The translations under genes were made by a program, and so were the position numbers. From the NCBI RefSeq assembly GCF_020010905.1, contig NZ_JAGJBY010000002.1, forward strand, positions 3,162,001 through 3,226,000: a stretch of DNA of 64,000 nt, read 5' to 3'. Position 1 is the stretch's first letter; every line of letters begins with the position of its first letter. Below the pieces are notes generated by a model. The model had not been told where the DNA came from, did no database searches, and saw nothing but the letters and a program-made list of their open reading frames with translations. The stretch comes from Streptomyces acidiscabies. GTDB taxonomy: Bacteria; Actinomycetota; Actinomycetes; Streptomycetales; Streptomycetaceae. Below, piece after piece: positions 32,653 to 41,720 of the stretch.

Positions 32653-33984
32653 TCAGAGGGTGTCCAGGACGAGTTCCAGCAACAGCGTTCCCCCCAGGCC
32701 CAGGATCGCCAGGACCGTCGTATAGGTCGTCCGCGCCTTGATCGCCTGGACCACCGACAGGTTGAAGTACTCCTTGAACATCCAGAACCCCGGATCGTTC
32801 ACATGGGAGAACGCGATCGAGCCGCAGGACACCGCGAGGACCATGATCTCGGCGTGCACGCCGCTGCCCGCGACCAGCGGGAGCACGACGCCGGAGGCGG
32901 TGACGACGGCGACCGTCGCCGAGCCGAGCGCGACCCGCAGGATCGCGGCGACCAGCCACGCGAGGATGATCGGCGAGATCGACCAGCCGTCGGTGGCGTC
33001 CTTGATGTAGTCGGATATCCCGCCCTCCACCAGGACCTGCTTGAACGCGCCGCCCGCGCCGATCACCAGCAGGATCATCGCCATCGCCTGCGCGGCGCCC
33101 CGGCAGGACGCGCTGACCTCCTCCAGGCTGCGCCCGATGCGCGGCCCGAACGCCCAGATCGCCACGAGCAGCGTGAGCAGCAGGGCGACCGGCGCGGAGC
33201 CGATGAACTCGACGGTGTGCACGAGGCCCGTCTCCGCGTCGGTGGCCATGTCGGTGACGGCGGCGCCCGCGATGAGGACGACGGGCAGCAGCGCGACCGC
33301 CAACGACCAGGCGAGGCCCGGGAGTTCGTCCTCCTCGAAGACCTTGTCGCTGACCAGCCCCGTCGGCACGGCCGGGTTCATCGCGCGCACGAACGGCAGC
33401 CGGGGCCAGATCAGGGCGATGGCCGCGCCGATCGGGACGGCGATGAACAGGCCGTAGAACAGGGTGAGTCCGACGGACGCGTGGAACGTCGCGGCGACCG
33501 CCGTCGGGCCCGGGTGCGGGGGCAGGAAGCTGTGCATCGTCGACAGCGCGATCGACATCGGCAGCCCCACCCACAGCAGGTTCACGCCGGTCACTCTGAC
33601 CAGGGTGAACGCCACCGGCACGATGATCACGAACGCGACCTCGTAGAACATCGTGACGCCGATCAGCATCGCCGTCAGCACCATCGCGACCTGTACCCAG
33701 CGCGGGCCGCACACCTCCAGCAGGCGCCCCGCGATCCGCTGCGCGGCGCCTGAGTCGCCCATCACCCGGCCGACCATCGCGCCGAGCCCGATCGTCAGCA
33801 TCGTGTCGCCGATCTGCCCGCCGAGGCCGTCCGCGAGGACGTCCGGGATCGTCGCCACGGGGATGCCTCTGACCAGCGCGACCCCGACCGCGACCAGCAG
33901 GAGCGCGGCGAATCCGTTGAGTTTGAGCCTCGTCATGAGGAACAGGAGGACCAGGACGCTGATCCCGACGACCACGAGCGGCAT
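32653..33984 (-). CDS. GntP-family permease (gluconate/sugar acid:H+ symporter)
   Basis: A 443-residue membrane protein with about 12 helices of the GntP/gluconate transporter family. Characteristic segments are LNGFAALLLVAVGVALVRG, the conserved HSFLPPHPGPTAVA loop, and SHVNDPGFWMFKEYFNLSV near the C-terminus. As it is followed by glucarate dehydratase, the likely substrate here is glucarate or a related sugar acid rather than gluconate. First gene of the operon; its upstream region holds an inverted repeat. Confidence 0.88.
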   Translation of the reverse strand: MPLVVVGISVLVLLFLMTRLKLNGFAALLLVAVGVALVRGIPVATIPDVLADGLGGQIGDTMLTIGLGAMVGRVMGDSGAAQRIAGRLLEVCGPRWVQVAMVLTAMLIGVTMFYEVAFVIIVPVAFTLVRVTGVNLLWVGLPMSIALSTMHSFLPPHPGPTAVAATFHASVGLTLFYGLFIAVPIGAAIALIWPRLPFVRAMNPAVPTGLVSDKVFEEDELPGLAWSLAVALLPVVLIAGAAVTDMATDAETGLVHTVEFIGSAPVALLLTLLVAIWAFGPRIGRSLEEVSASCRGAAQAMAMILLVIGAGGAFKQVLVEGGISDYIKDATDGWSISPIILAWLVAAILRVALGSATVAVVTASGVVLPLVAGSGVHAEIMVLAVSCGSIAFSHVNDPGFWMFKEYFNLSVVQAIKARTTYTTVLAILGLGGTLLLELVLDTL

Positions 33985-34033
33985 GTGCGGTTCCCCTGTC
34001 CATGGAGGAGACGCTGACGATGTCCTGTCTGTT

Positions 34034-34053
34034 CTGTCTATGTCCTGAGACAG
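34034..34053. promoter_or_regulatory. Inverted repeat CTGTCT-N8-AGACAG upstream of the GntP/gudD operon
   Basis: Six-base arms at 34034-34039 and 34048-34053, about 50 bases before the GntP start, within an AT-rich patch. Spacing and position fit a GntR- or IclR-type operator. The adjacent TetR is transcribed away, and the cognate regulator is unknown. Confidence 0.45.
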
Positions 34054-34161
34054 AGGTTAAGTATGTGGACGGGAGTTATCAATGAGCGTGCACGGACGGG
34101 ATGGAAACGGTTCGCTCGCGCCCTCCCTACCCGCCGGTCACTTCTGGACTACGCTGGGATC

Positions 34162-34734
34162 ATGCCCTCCGCTCGCCGCACCGCCCGCCAGGCGGACCTG
34201 CTGGAACGCCTCGTCGCGCTGGTCACGGCGGAGGGGTTCGCCGATCTCACGCTGGACGACCTCGCCGAGCGGCTGCGGTGCTCCAAGACGACGCTGTACC
34301 AACTGGCGCGCAGCAAGCAGGGGTTGGTCGTCGAGGCCGTGAAGCACTACTTCCGGGGGGCCACCGAGGCGGTCGAGAAGCGGGTCGTGCAGACCGCCGA
34401 CCCCGCCGACCGGGTGCGCGTGTACCTGACGGCCGTCGCCGAGCAACTCCGGCCCCTGTCGCGGCGGTTCGTCGACGACGTGGCTCATTTCCCGCCCGCC
34501 CGCGAGGTGTACGAGGCGAACACGCGGTGGGCGTCGGAGCGGGTGCGGCAGCTGATCGCCGACGGGGTCGCGCACGGCGCGTTCAGGGATGTGCACGCCG
34601 GGTTCGTGGGGGAGGTGGCGGCGGCGACCATGCGGCAGATCCAGGGGGGCGAGCTGAAGGCGCGTACGGGGTTGTCGGACGCGGAGGCGTACGAGCAACT
34701 CGCTTCGCTGATCGTGCACGCGGTGTCGTCGTAA
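34162..34734 (+). CDS. TetR-family transcriptional regulator of the adjacent acyl-CoA dehydrogenase module
   Basis: A 190-residue regulator; helix-turn-helix in LTLDDLAERLRCSKTTLYQL (about residues 28-48), followed by a ligand-binding helical domain. It is followed after 122 bases by an acyl-CoA dehydrogenase and an SDR on the same strand, an arrangement typical of regulators that sense acyl-CoA and control a degradation module. ATG 34162 is used; there is no strong ribosome site, and a TACGCT-like box lies just upstream, so the message may be leaderless. Confidence 0.85.
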   Translation: MPSARRTARQADLLERLVALVTAEGFADLTLDDLAERLRCSKTTLYQLARSKQGLVVEAVKHYFRGATEAVEKRVVQTADPADRVRVYLTAVAEQLRPLSRRFVDDVAHFPPAREVYEANTRWASERVRQLIADGVAHGAFRDVHAGFVGEVAAATMRQIQGGELKARTGLSDAEAYEQLASLIVHAVSS

Positions 34735-34856
34735 CAGCGTATTACCTGATCTTTGCCGGAAGGGCTGGACCCCTGTCGTCGTCGGCCCCGCTGGCGTACT
34801 GTGGATGATACGCAGGTACTCGTTCCAGTATCGTTTCCGTTCCTCGGGAGGCCCCC

Positions 34857-36035
34857 GTGCCCGCCACTCGCGCCCTGCCCACCGAGGAAGCCCTCGACCT
34901 GGTCCGGCTCACGCGGATGCTCGCCGCGAAGGAGCTGACGCCGCGCGTCGCCGACGCCGAGGCGGAGGCGGAGTTCCCGAGGGACGTGTTCCGCACGCTC
35001 GGCCGCAGCGGGCTGCTCGGGCTGCCGTTCGCCGAGGAGGACGGCGGGGCGGGACAGCCGTACGAGGTGTACCTCCAGGTTCTCGAAGAGGTCGCCGCCG
35101 TCTGGTCGAGCGTCGCCGTCGGGATCTCCGTCCACGCCCTGTCCTGCTTCCCGCTGGCCCGGTTCGGGACGGACGGGCAGCGCGCCGAGTGGCTGCCCGA
35201 GCTGCTCGGCGGGGAGCTGCTGGGCGCGTACTGCCTCTCCGAGCCGCACGCGGGCTCCGACCCGGCGGCGATGCGGACGCGCGCGGTGCGCGAGGGGGAC
35301 GAGTACGTCATCAACGGCGCCAAGGCCTGGACCACGCACGGCGGTTACGCCGATTTCTACACCGTCATGGCGCGCACGTCCGAGGACCGCACGCACGGCA
35401 TCTCCTGCTTCCTCGTCCCGGCCGGCACCCCGGGGCTGAGCGCCGATCCGCCGGAGCGGAAGATGGGGCTGACCGGGTCGGCGACCGCGACGATGCGGTT
35501 CGACGACGTCCGCGTACCGGTCTCGCGGCGGATCGGGGAGGAGGGCCAGGGTTTGCGGATCGCGCTCGCCTCGCTGGACTGCGGACGCCTCGGGATCGCC
35601 GCCGTCGCCACCGGCCTCGCGCAGGGGGCTCTCGACCACGCCGTGCGGTACGCGCGCGAGCGCGAGACGTTCGGGAAGCCGATCATCGAGCACCAGGGGC
35701 TCGCGTTCGTCCTCGCGGACATGGGGGCCGCCGTCGAGTCCGCGCGCGCGACGACGCTGGCCGCCGCGCGGCTCAAGGACCAGGGGCTGCCGTTCACCAG
35801 CGAGGCGTCCATCGCCAAGCTCGTCGCCACCGACAACGCGATGAAGGTGACCACCGACGCGGTCCAGGTCCTCGGTGGGTACGGCTACACGCGGGACTTC
35901 CCCGTCGAGCGGTACATGCGCGAGGCCAAGGTCATGCAGATCTTCGAAGGAACCAACCAGATCCAGCGCATGGTCATCTCCCGTGCGCTCGACCGGAGCG
36001 AGGGCGGTGCGCTCACCGTCCTCGGCAAGGAGTGA
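34857..36035 (+). CDS. Acyl-CoA dehydrogenase
   Basis: FAD enzyme that introduces a trans-2 double bond into an acyl-CoA; 392 residues. Family marks are YCLSEPHAGSDPAAM, the WTTHGGYADFYTVMART FAD/substrate region, and the C-terminal QIFEGTNQIQRMVISRAL with the catalytic Glu. GTG 34857 follows CGGGAGG. The stop is two bases before the SDR start. With the SDR it gives an oxidation/hydroxyacyl dehydrogenation pair; chain length or branching of the substrate is not readable, though short or branched acyl-CoA is plausible. Confidence 0.9.
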   Translation: MPATRALPTEEALDLVRLTRMLAAKELTPRVADAEAEAEFPRDVFRTLGRSGLLGLPFAEEDGGAGQPYEVYLQVLEEVAAVWSSVAVGISVHALSCFPLARFGTDGQRAEWLPELLGGELLGAYCLSEPHAGSDPAAMRTRAVREGDEYVINGAKAWTTHGGYADFYTVMARTSEDRTHGISCFLVPAGTPGLSADPPERKMGLTGSATATMRFDDVRVPVSRRIGEEGQGLRIALASLDCGRLGIAAVATGLAQGALDHAVRYARERETFGKPIIEHQGLAFVLADMGAAVESARATTLAAARLKDQGLPFTSEASIAKLVATDNAMKVTTDAVQVLGGYGYTRDFPVERYMREAKVMQIFEGTNQIQRMVISRALDRSEGGALTVLGKE

Positions 36036-36037
36036 AG

Positions 36038-36796
36038 ATGCAGCTCGCCGACACCGCCGCGCTCGTCACGGGCGGGGCGTCCGGACTCGGTGCCGCCACC
36101 GCGAAGGCGTTCGCACAGGCCGGGGCGCGGGTGTTCGCCGTCGACCTGAAGTCCTCGATCGACGGCGCGCCCGAGGTGGCCGGGGTGACGTACGTCCCCG
36201 CCGACGTCACCGACCCCGAGCAGGTGGCCGCCGCCGTCGCCGTCGCGTCCGGGGAGGGTCTGCCGCTGCGGGCCGTCGTCAACTGCGCCGGGATCGGGCC
36301 GTCCATGCGGATCCTGGGCAAGAAGGGGGTCCACGATCTCGCGCTCTACGCGAAGGTGATCCAGATCAACCTGGTCGGGACGTTCAACGTGCTGGCGCTC
36401 GCGTCCGAGGCCATCGCGCAGACCGAGGCGGACGCGGACGGGCAGCGCGGGGTCATCGTCAATACCGCGTCCATCGCCGCGTACGACGGGCAGGTGGGGC
36501 AGGCCGCGTACGCGTCGTCCAAGGGGGGCGTCGTCGGGCTCACGCTGCCCGCCGCGCGGGACCTCGCGCAGTACGGGATCCGGGTGTGCACGATCGCGCC
36601 GGGCATCGTCGACACGCCGATGATGGGGACGGTCTCGGAGGAGTTCCGTACGTCGCTGGCGGCGGGGGTGCCGTTCCCGCACCGGTTCGCTTCGCCGGAG
36701 GAGTACGCGAAGCTGGCGCTGATGATCGTGGACCACGACTACCTGAACGGGGAGACGATCAGGATGGACGGGGCGCTCAGGATGGCGCCGCGTTAA
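36038..36796 (+). CDS. Short-chain dehydrogenase, 3-hydroxyacyl-CoA dehydrogenase type II-like
   Basis: A 252-residue SDR. Cofactor motif TGGASGLGAAT and catalytic Ser/Tyr/Lys (NTASIAAYDGQVGQAAYASS then K) are intact. The segments NCAGIGPSMRI and RVCTIAPGIVDTPMM resemble HSD10/type II 3-hydroxyacyl-CoA dehydrogenases, which act on short or branched 3-hydroxyacyl-CoA. ATG 36038 lies two bases after the acyl-CoA dehydrogenase stop, so they are co-translated. Its TAA overlaps the TAA of the convergent GntR gene. Confidence 0.88.
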   Translation: MQLADTAALVTGGASGLGAATAKAFAQAGARVFAVDLKSSIDGAPEVAGVTYVPADVTDPEQVAAAVAVASGEGLPLRAVVNCAGIGPSMRILGKKGVHDLALYAKVIQINLVGTFNVLALASEAIAQTEADADGQRGVIVNTASIAAYDGQVGQAAYASSKGGVVGLTLPAARDLAQYGIRVCTIAPGIVDTPMMGTVSEEFRTSLAAGVPFPHRFASPEEYAKLALMIVDHDYLNGETIRMDGALRMAPR

Positions 36797-37578
36797 GCGC
36801 GTACGAGGAGCTGGAAGTCGAACGCGTACCGGGACGCGCGGTAGATGTGCGTCCCGTACTCCACCGCTCGGCCCGTGTCGTCGTACGCCGTGCGTTGCAT
36901 CGTCAGTAGTGCGGCGCCCGCGTTCTCCTCAAGGAGCTTTGCCTCCTCCGGAGTTGCCGCGCGGGCGCCGATCGTCTGGTGGGCGCTGTGGAGGGTGATG
37001 CCGGCCGTGCGGAACATGGTGTAGAGGCCGGTGGATTCCAGGTGGGGGGTGGAGAGGTCCAGGAGGTTCGGGGGGAGGTAGTTGGAGAGGCGGGCCACCG
37101 GCTGGCCGTGGGTCGCGCGGAGGCGTTCGATGTGGGTGACCTCGCTGCCCTCGGGGACGGAGAGGGCGGCGGCGACGTCGGCCGGTGCCGGGACGGTCTC
37201 GTTGTGGACGACGACCGTGGTGGGGCCCTGGCCGGCCGCCGCGAGGTCGTCGTACAGGCTGCTGAGTTCGAGGGGGCGCTTCACCTGGCTGTGCACGACC
37301 TGCGTACCGACGCCTCTGCGGCGCACCAGGAGCCCCTTGTCGACGAGCGACTGGATCGCCTGGCGGACCGTGGGGCGGGAGAGGCCGAGGCGGGTGGAGA
37401 GGTCGATCTCGTTGCCGAGGAGGTTGCCCGGGGCGAGCGCGCCGTGCTCGATCGCCGACTCCAGCTGCTGGGCGAGCTGGTAGTACAGCGGGACGGGGCT
37501 GCCCCGGTCCAGTGCGAAGTGCACCGCGTCCAGCGCGGAGGCGGACACGGGACGGGCCCGCTCACCGGTCTTCGGCAT
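36793..37578 (-). CDS. GntR-family regulator with UTRA domain (HutC subfamily)
   Basis: A 261-residue regulator: winged helix (about 25-90; LSTRLGLSRPTVRQAIQSLV) and a UTRA ligand domain (about 110-255; EVTHIERLRATHGQPVARLS). ATG 37578 has AGGAGG at 8 bases; a GTG at 37587 lies too close to that site. It is divergent from the sugar-binding lipoprotein operon at 37786, which it likely represses until a sugar or sugar phosphate binds. The gap contains an AT-rich inverted repeat. Confidence 0.9.
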   Translation of the reverse strand: MPKTGERARPVSASALDAVHFALDRGSPVPLYYQLAQQLESAIEHGALAPGNLLGNEIDLSTRLGLSRPTVRQAIQSLVDKGLLVRRRGVGTQVVHSQVKRPLELSSLYDDLAAAGQGPTTVVVHNETVPAPADVAAALSVPEGSEVTHIERLRATHGQPVARLSNYLPPNLLDLSTPHLESTGLYTMFRTAGITLHSAHQTIGARAATPEEAKLLEENAGAALLTMQRTAYDDTGRAVEYGTHIYRASRYAFDFQLLVRA

Positions 37579-37663
37579 GCGAGGCACCTCCTCGGGGGTA
37601 GAGATCGGCTCCGGAGTGTGCGTTCCTCAGGTGTAGGTCCCGGCAGTCTCCTCTGTCAATGAT

Positions 37664-37707
37664 TTGTTCTTACATTTGGACCTGTTACTGAAATGATGTC
37701 TTAACAA
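37664..37707. promoter_or_regulatory. Long inverted repeat in the GntR/ABC divergent promoter
   Basis: TTGTTCTTACAT at 37664-37675 is matched in inverted orientation by ATGTCTTAACAA at 37696-37707 (9 of 12 positions), inside the only AT-rich stretch of the gap. A GntR/HutC protein could bind the two half-sites and overlap the promoter of the ABC operon. Confidence 0.5.
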
Positions 37708-37785
37708 AGTATTGACGCCGGGTTCGGCAAGGGGTTTGATCCCGTCCCAACAGCGCAGCGTCCCGCACAGTGAGGTGCCGGAAAG

Positions 37786-38808
37786 ATGGACAGTGCAACG
37801 TCAGCCCGCTCCCGTAGATTCGTCCCGCTCGTGGCCCTCGCCGCCGCCGCGGCACTGACCGTCGCGGGGTGCTCCAGCAGTTCCGGCGGCAAGAAGGCCC
37901 AGGAGGACGCCTCGTCCGGCGCCTCCGCCGGCAAGGCCACCACCGCCCGGATGAAGGTCGCCTTCGTCACCCACGCCGCCCCCGGCGACACCTTCTGGGA
38001 CACCGTCCGCAAGGGCGCCGAGGCCGCGGCCCAGAAGGACAACATCGAGCTGATCTACTCCCACGACCCGATCGCCGGCAACCAGGCCAACCTGGTGCAG
38101 AACGGCATCGACCAGAAGGTCGACGGCATCGCCGTCACCCTCGCCAAGCCCGACGCGCTGAAGAGCGTCATCGCCAAGGCGAAGACCGCTGGGATACCCG
38201 TCGTCGGCCTCAACTCCGGCCTCAGCGACTGGAAGAAGCTCGGCCTCCTCGAATTCTTCGGCCAGGACGAGTCCGTCGCGGGCGAGGCGTTCGGCAGCCG
38301 CCTCAACACCGACGGCGCGAAGAAGGTCGTCTGCGTCATCCAGGAACAGGGCAACGTCGGCCTCACCCAGCGCTGCGACGGCCTCAAGAAGACGTTCACG
38401 GGGACGACCGAGATCCTCAACGTCAACGGCACCGACATGCCGTCCGTCCAGTCGACGATCACCGCCAAGCTCCGCCAGGACACCGGCATCGACCACGTCG
38501 TCACCCTCGGCGCGCCCTTCGCGCTGGCCGCCGTCAAGTCGGTCTCCGAGGCCGGGTCCAAGGCGAAGGTCGCGACCTTCGACCTCAACAAGGACCTCGT
38601 CAAGGCGGTCCAGTCCGGCACCATCGAGTTCGCCGTCGACCAGCAGCCTTACCTCCAGGGCTACTTGGCCGTCGACGGACTGTGGCTCTACAAGAACAAC
38701 GGCAACTCCAGCGGCGGCGGCGAGCAGGCCGTGCTGACCGGTCCCGCCTTCGTCGACAAGACCAACGTCGAGAAGGTCGCCGAGTACGCGGCGAAGGGGA
38801 CGCGGTGA
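37786..38808 (+). CDS. Periplasmic-binding-protein type 1 sugar ABC lipoprotein (RbsB-like)
   Basis: A 340-residue solute-binding lipoprotein. Signal peptide and lipobox are clear (VAGCSSSSGG, Cys near residue 29), followed by a ribose/inositol-type binding domain starting at MKVAFVTHAAPGDTFWDTV and ending with GTIEFAVDQQPYLQGYLAVD. First gene of a four-gene operon (binding protein, permease, ATPase, IolE-like isomerase). The isomerase suggests a cyclitol or ketose-type substrate. Stop and permease start overlap (TGATG). Confidence 0.9.
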   Translation: MDSATSARSRRFVPLVALAAAAALTVAGCSSSSGGKKAQEDASSGASAGKATTARMKVAFVTHAAPGDTFWDTVRKGAEAAAQKDNIELIYSHDPIAGNQANLVQNGIDQKVDGIAVTLAKPDALKSVIAKAKTAGIPVVGLNSGLSDWKKLGLLEFFGQDESVAGEAFGSRLNTDGAKKVVCVIQEQGNVGLTQRCDGLKKTFTGTTEILNVNGTDMPSVQSTITAKLRQDTGIDHVVTLGAPFALAAVKSVSEAGSKAKVATFDLNKDLVKAVQSGTIEFAVDQQPYLQGYLAVDGLWLYKNNGNSSGGGEQAVLTGPAFVDKTNVEKVAEYAAKGTR

Positions 38809-39857
38809 TGAGTACGGCCCAACTGGCGCCCCCCGCACAGGACAAGGACGGGCGCACGGCCGAACGGCCCGTCGTCGTACGGGTGCTGGCGCGCCCCGAA
38901 GTCGGTGTGTTCCTCGGCGCGGCGGCCGTGTTCGTCTTCTTCCTGATCGCGGCGCCCACGCTGCGTGACGGCGGCTCGATGGCGACGGTCCTCTACCAGT
39001 CGTCGACCATCGGGATCATGGCCCTGCCGGTCGCGCTGCTGATGATCGGCGGCGAGTTCGACCTCTCGTCCGGCGTCGCGGTCATCTCCTCCGCGCTCAC
39101 CGCGTCCATGCTCAGCTACCAGCTCACCATGAACGTGTGGGTCGGTGTGGTCGTCGCGCTGATCGTCTCCCTCGCGGTGGGGTTCTTCAACGGCTGGATG
39201 GTCGTGAAGACCGGACTGCCCAGCTTCCTGGTGACCTTGGGGACGTTCCTGATCCTCCAGGGCGTCAACCTCGCGGTGACGAAGCTGGTCACGGACAACG
39301 TCGCGACCGACGACATCAGCGACATGGACGGCTTCGACCAGGCCCGCAAGGTCTTCGCGTCGTCCTTCGACGTCGGCGGCGTCCAGGTGAAGATCACGGT
39401 CGTGTGGTGGCTCGTGTTCGCCGCCCTGGCCACCTGGGTGCTGCTGCGCACCAAGTACGGCAACTGGGTCTTCGCCGTCGGCGGCAACAAGGAGTCCGCC
39501 CGCGCCGTCGGCGTCCCGGTGAACTTCACGAAGATCACCCTCTTCATGGCCGTCGGGTTCGGCGCCTGGTTCATCGGCATGCACAACCTGTTCTCCTTCA
39601 ACACCGTGCAGTCCGGCGAGGGCGTCGGGCAGGAGCTGATCTACATCGCGGCGGCCGTCATCGGCGGCTGTCTGCTCACCGGCGGCGCCGGCTCGGCCAT
39701 CGGCCCGGTCTTCGGCGCCTTCATGTTCGGCATGGTCCAGCAGGGCATCGTCTACGCCGGCTGGAACCCCGACTGGTTCAAGGCCTTCCTCGGCGTCATG
39801 CTCCTCGGCGCCGTCCTCATCAACCTGTGGATCCAGCGCACGGCCACCCGGAGGTGA
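38808..39857 (+). CDS. Sugar ABC transporter permease (RbsC/AraH-like)
   Basis: A 349-residue membrane protein of the branched ribose-type permease family. Family segments include MALPVALLMIGGEFDLSSG, LPSFLVTLGTFLILQGVN and NKESARAVGVPVN, then GGCLLTGGAGSAIGPVFGA in the last third. One permease gene is present, which would act as a homodimer. Start overlaps the binding-protein stop. Located in the cytoplasmic membrane with the ATPase encoded next. Confidence 0.92.
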   Translation: MSTAQLAPPAQDKDGRTAERPVVVRVLARPEVGVFLGAAAVFVFFLIAAPTLRDGGSMATVLYQSSTIGIMALPVALLMIGGEFDLSSGVAVISSALTASMLSYQLTMNVWVGVVVALIVSLAVGFFNGWMVVKTGLPSFLVTLGTFLILQGVNLAVTKLVTDNVATDDISDMDGFDQARKVFASSFDVGGVQVKITVVWWLVFAALATWVLLRTKYGNWVFAVGGNKESARAVGVPVNFTKITLFMAVGFGAWFIGMHNLFSFNTVQSGEGVGQELIYIAAAVIGGCLLTGGAGSAIGPVFGAFMFGMVQQGIVYAGWNPDWFKAFLGVMLLGAVLINLWIQRTATRR

Positions 39858-39862
39858 CTTCC

Positions 39863-40735
39863 ATGACGACCGAAGGAACACACGGGGCGATCCTCCAGGA
39901 CACGCCCCCCGGGAGCGGCGCGATCGTCGAACTGCGCGGGGCGGGCAAGTCGTACGGCAACATCCGTGCCCTGCACGGGGTTTCCCTCGCCGTGCACCCC
40001 GGCAAGGTGACCTGCGTCCTCGGGGACAACGGGGCCGGGAAGTCCACGCTCATCAAGATAGTCTCCGGGCTCCACCAGCACACGGAGGGGGAGTTCCTCG
40101 TCGACGGGGAGGCGGTGAGGTTCTCGACCCCCCGCGACGCTCTCGCGCGGGGCATCGCCACCGTCTACCAGGACCTCGCCACCGTGCCGCTGATGCCGGT
40201 GTGGCGGAACTTCTTCCTCGGCTCCGAGATGACCAAGGGTCCCTGGCCCGTACGGCGGCTGGACATCGAGCAGATGAAGAAGACCGCGGATGCCGAGCTG
40301 CGGAACATGGGGATCATCCTCGACGACCTGGAGCAGCCGATCGGTACGTTGTCCGGTGGTCAGCGGCAGTGTGTCGCCATCGCGCGGGCCGTGTACTTCG
40401 GGGCCCGGGTGCTGATTCTGGACGAGCCGACCGCCGCGCTCGGGGTGAAGCAGTCCGGGGTGGTGCTCAAGTACATCGCCGCCGCCCGGGACCGGGGACT
40501 CGGGGTCATCTTCATCACCCACAACCCCCACCACGCCTACATGGTCGGCGACCACTTCAGCGTACTGCGCCTGGGAACCCTGGAGTTGAGCGCCGCCCGG
40601 AGCGAGGTCAGCCTTGAGGAGCTGACCAACCACATGGCCGGTGGCGCCGAACTCGCGGCCCTCAAGCACGAGTTGGCACAGGTCCGGGGCGTGGACGTGG
40701 ACGAGCTGCCGGACAGCGTGGGGGAGGGGACGTGA
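39863..40735 (+). CDS. Sugar ABC transporter ATP-binding protein (single domain)
   Basis: A 290-residue ATPase: Walker A GDNGAGKST, signature LSGGQRQCVAIAR, Walker B VLILDEPTAALG. Ribose-type systems usually have a fused double ATPase of about 500 residues; this is the single-domain type as in FrcA-like systems and must dimerise. ATG 39863 follows GGAGGTG. Its TGA overlaps the GTG of the next gene (GTGA), so the isomerase is translationally coupled. Confidence 0.92.
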   Translation: MTTEGTHGAILQDTPPGSGAIVELRGAGKSYGNIRALHGVSLAVHPGKVTCVLGDNGAGKSTLIKIVSGLHQHTEGEFLVDGEAVRFSTPRDALARGIATVYQDLATVPLMPVWRNFFLGSEMTKGPWPVRRLDIEQMKKTADAELRNMGIILDDLEQPIGTLSGGQRQCVAIARAVYFGARVLILDEPTAALGVKQSGVVLKYIAAARDRGLGVIFITHNPHHAYMVGDHFSVLRLGTLELSAARSEVSLEELTNHMAGGAELAALKHELAQVRGVDVDELPDSVGEGT

Positions 40736-41628
40736 CGCTGGACCGTATCCGGGTCGGGTCCGCTCCCGACTCCTGGGGCGTCTGGTTCCCCGACGATCCG
40801 GCGCAGGTGCCGTGGGAACGGTTCCTGGACGAGGTCGCCGAAGCCGGGTACTCCTGGATCGAGTTGGGGCCCTACGGCTATCTCCCCACCGACCCCGTGC
40901 GGCTCGCGGAGGAGGTGGCCGCGCGGGGGCTGAAGGTGTCCGCCGGGACCGTCTTCACCGGCATGCACCGAGGGCCCTCCGTGTGGGAGGCGACCTGGGA
41001 GCACGTCAGCCAGGTCGCCGCGCTCACGCAGGCGATGGGCGCGGAGCACCTCGTCGTCATCCCCTCCTTCTGGCGCGACGACAAGACCGCCGAACTCCTC
41101 GAACCCGCCGAGCTGACCGCCGCCCAGTGGGCCCACCTCACGAAGGGCATGGAACGGCTCGGGCACGAGGTCAAGGAGACGTACGGGCTCGACATCGTCG
41201 TCCACCCGCACGCCGACACGCACCTCGACACCGAGGACCACGTCGAGCGGTTCCTCGACTCGACCGACGGTGAACTCGTCAACCTCTGCCTGGACACCGG
41301 GCATTACGCGTACTGCGGCGGCGACAGCGTCAAGCTGATCGAGACGTACGGGGAGCGGATCGGGTACCTGCACCTCAAGCAGGTCGACCCCGAGATCCTC
41401 GCCGACGTCCAGGCCAAGGGGACGCCGTTCGGGCCCGCCGTCGCGCAGGGTGTGATGTGTGAACCTCCCTCCGGGGTACCGGAGTTGGGGCCTGTGCTGG
41501 AGGCCGCTCAACGGCTCGGCGTCGAGCTGTTCGCGATCGTCGAGCAGGACATGTACCCGTGCGCGCCGGACAAGCCGCTGCCGATCGCTGTGCGGACGCG
41601 GCAGTTCCTGCGGTCGTGCGGGGCGTGA
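40732..41628 (+). CDS. IolE/IolI-like TIM-barrel sugar isomerase/epimerase or inosose dehydratase
   Basis: A 298-residue xylose-isomerase-like TIM-barrel enzyme. The N-terminal GSAPDSWGVWFPDDP is the hallmark of the inosose dehydratase/isomerase (IolE/IolI) group. Metal-binding positions are suggested by VVHPHADTHL, CLDTGHYAYCGGD and AIVEQDMYP. Coupled to the ABC genes by GTGA, it probably performs the first or second chemical step on the imported sugar or cyclitol. Precise reaction unknown; the Gfo/Idh/MocA genes further right could supply its substrate by oxidising a ring alcohol. Confidence 0.8.
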   Translation: MTLDRIRVGSAPDSWGVWFPDDPAQVPWERFLDEVAEAGYSWIELGPYGYLPTDPVRLAEEVAARGLKVSAGTVFTGMHRGPSVWEATWEHVSQVAALTQAMGAEHLVVIPSFWRDDKTAELLEPAELTAAQWAHLTKGMERLGHEVKETYGLDIVVHPHADTHLDTEDHVERFLDSTDGELVNLCLDTGHYAYCGGDSVKLIETYGERIGYLHLKQVDPEILADVQAKGTPFGPAVAQGVMCEPPSGVPELGPVLEAAQRLGVELFAIVEQDMYPCAPDKPLPIAVRTRQFLRSCGA

Positions 41629-41720
41629 GCGCGGGAGGGTGAGTTCGCGGGCGGGGCTGCGCCGGGCTCTGGGCGGGGCTGCGTTGGGCCGGCCCGGCCT
41701 CGGCGATTTACCCTGCCGGC

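Noticed and set aside
31274..34003. Single 909-residue frame spanning glucarate dehydratase and the permease
   Set aside because: The part beyond 32605 is out of frame with the permease and has Arg-rich shadow composition; the two genes are separate with their own starts.
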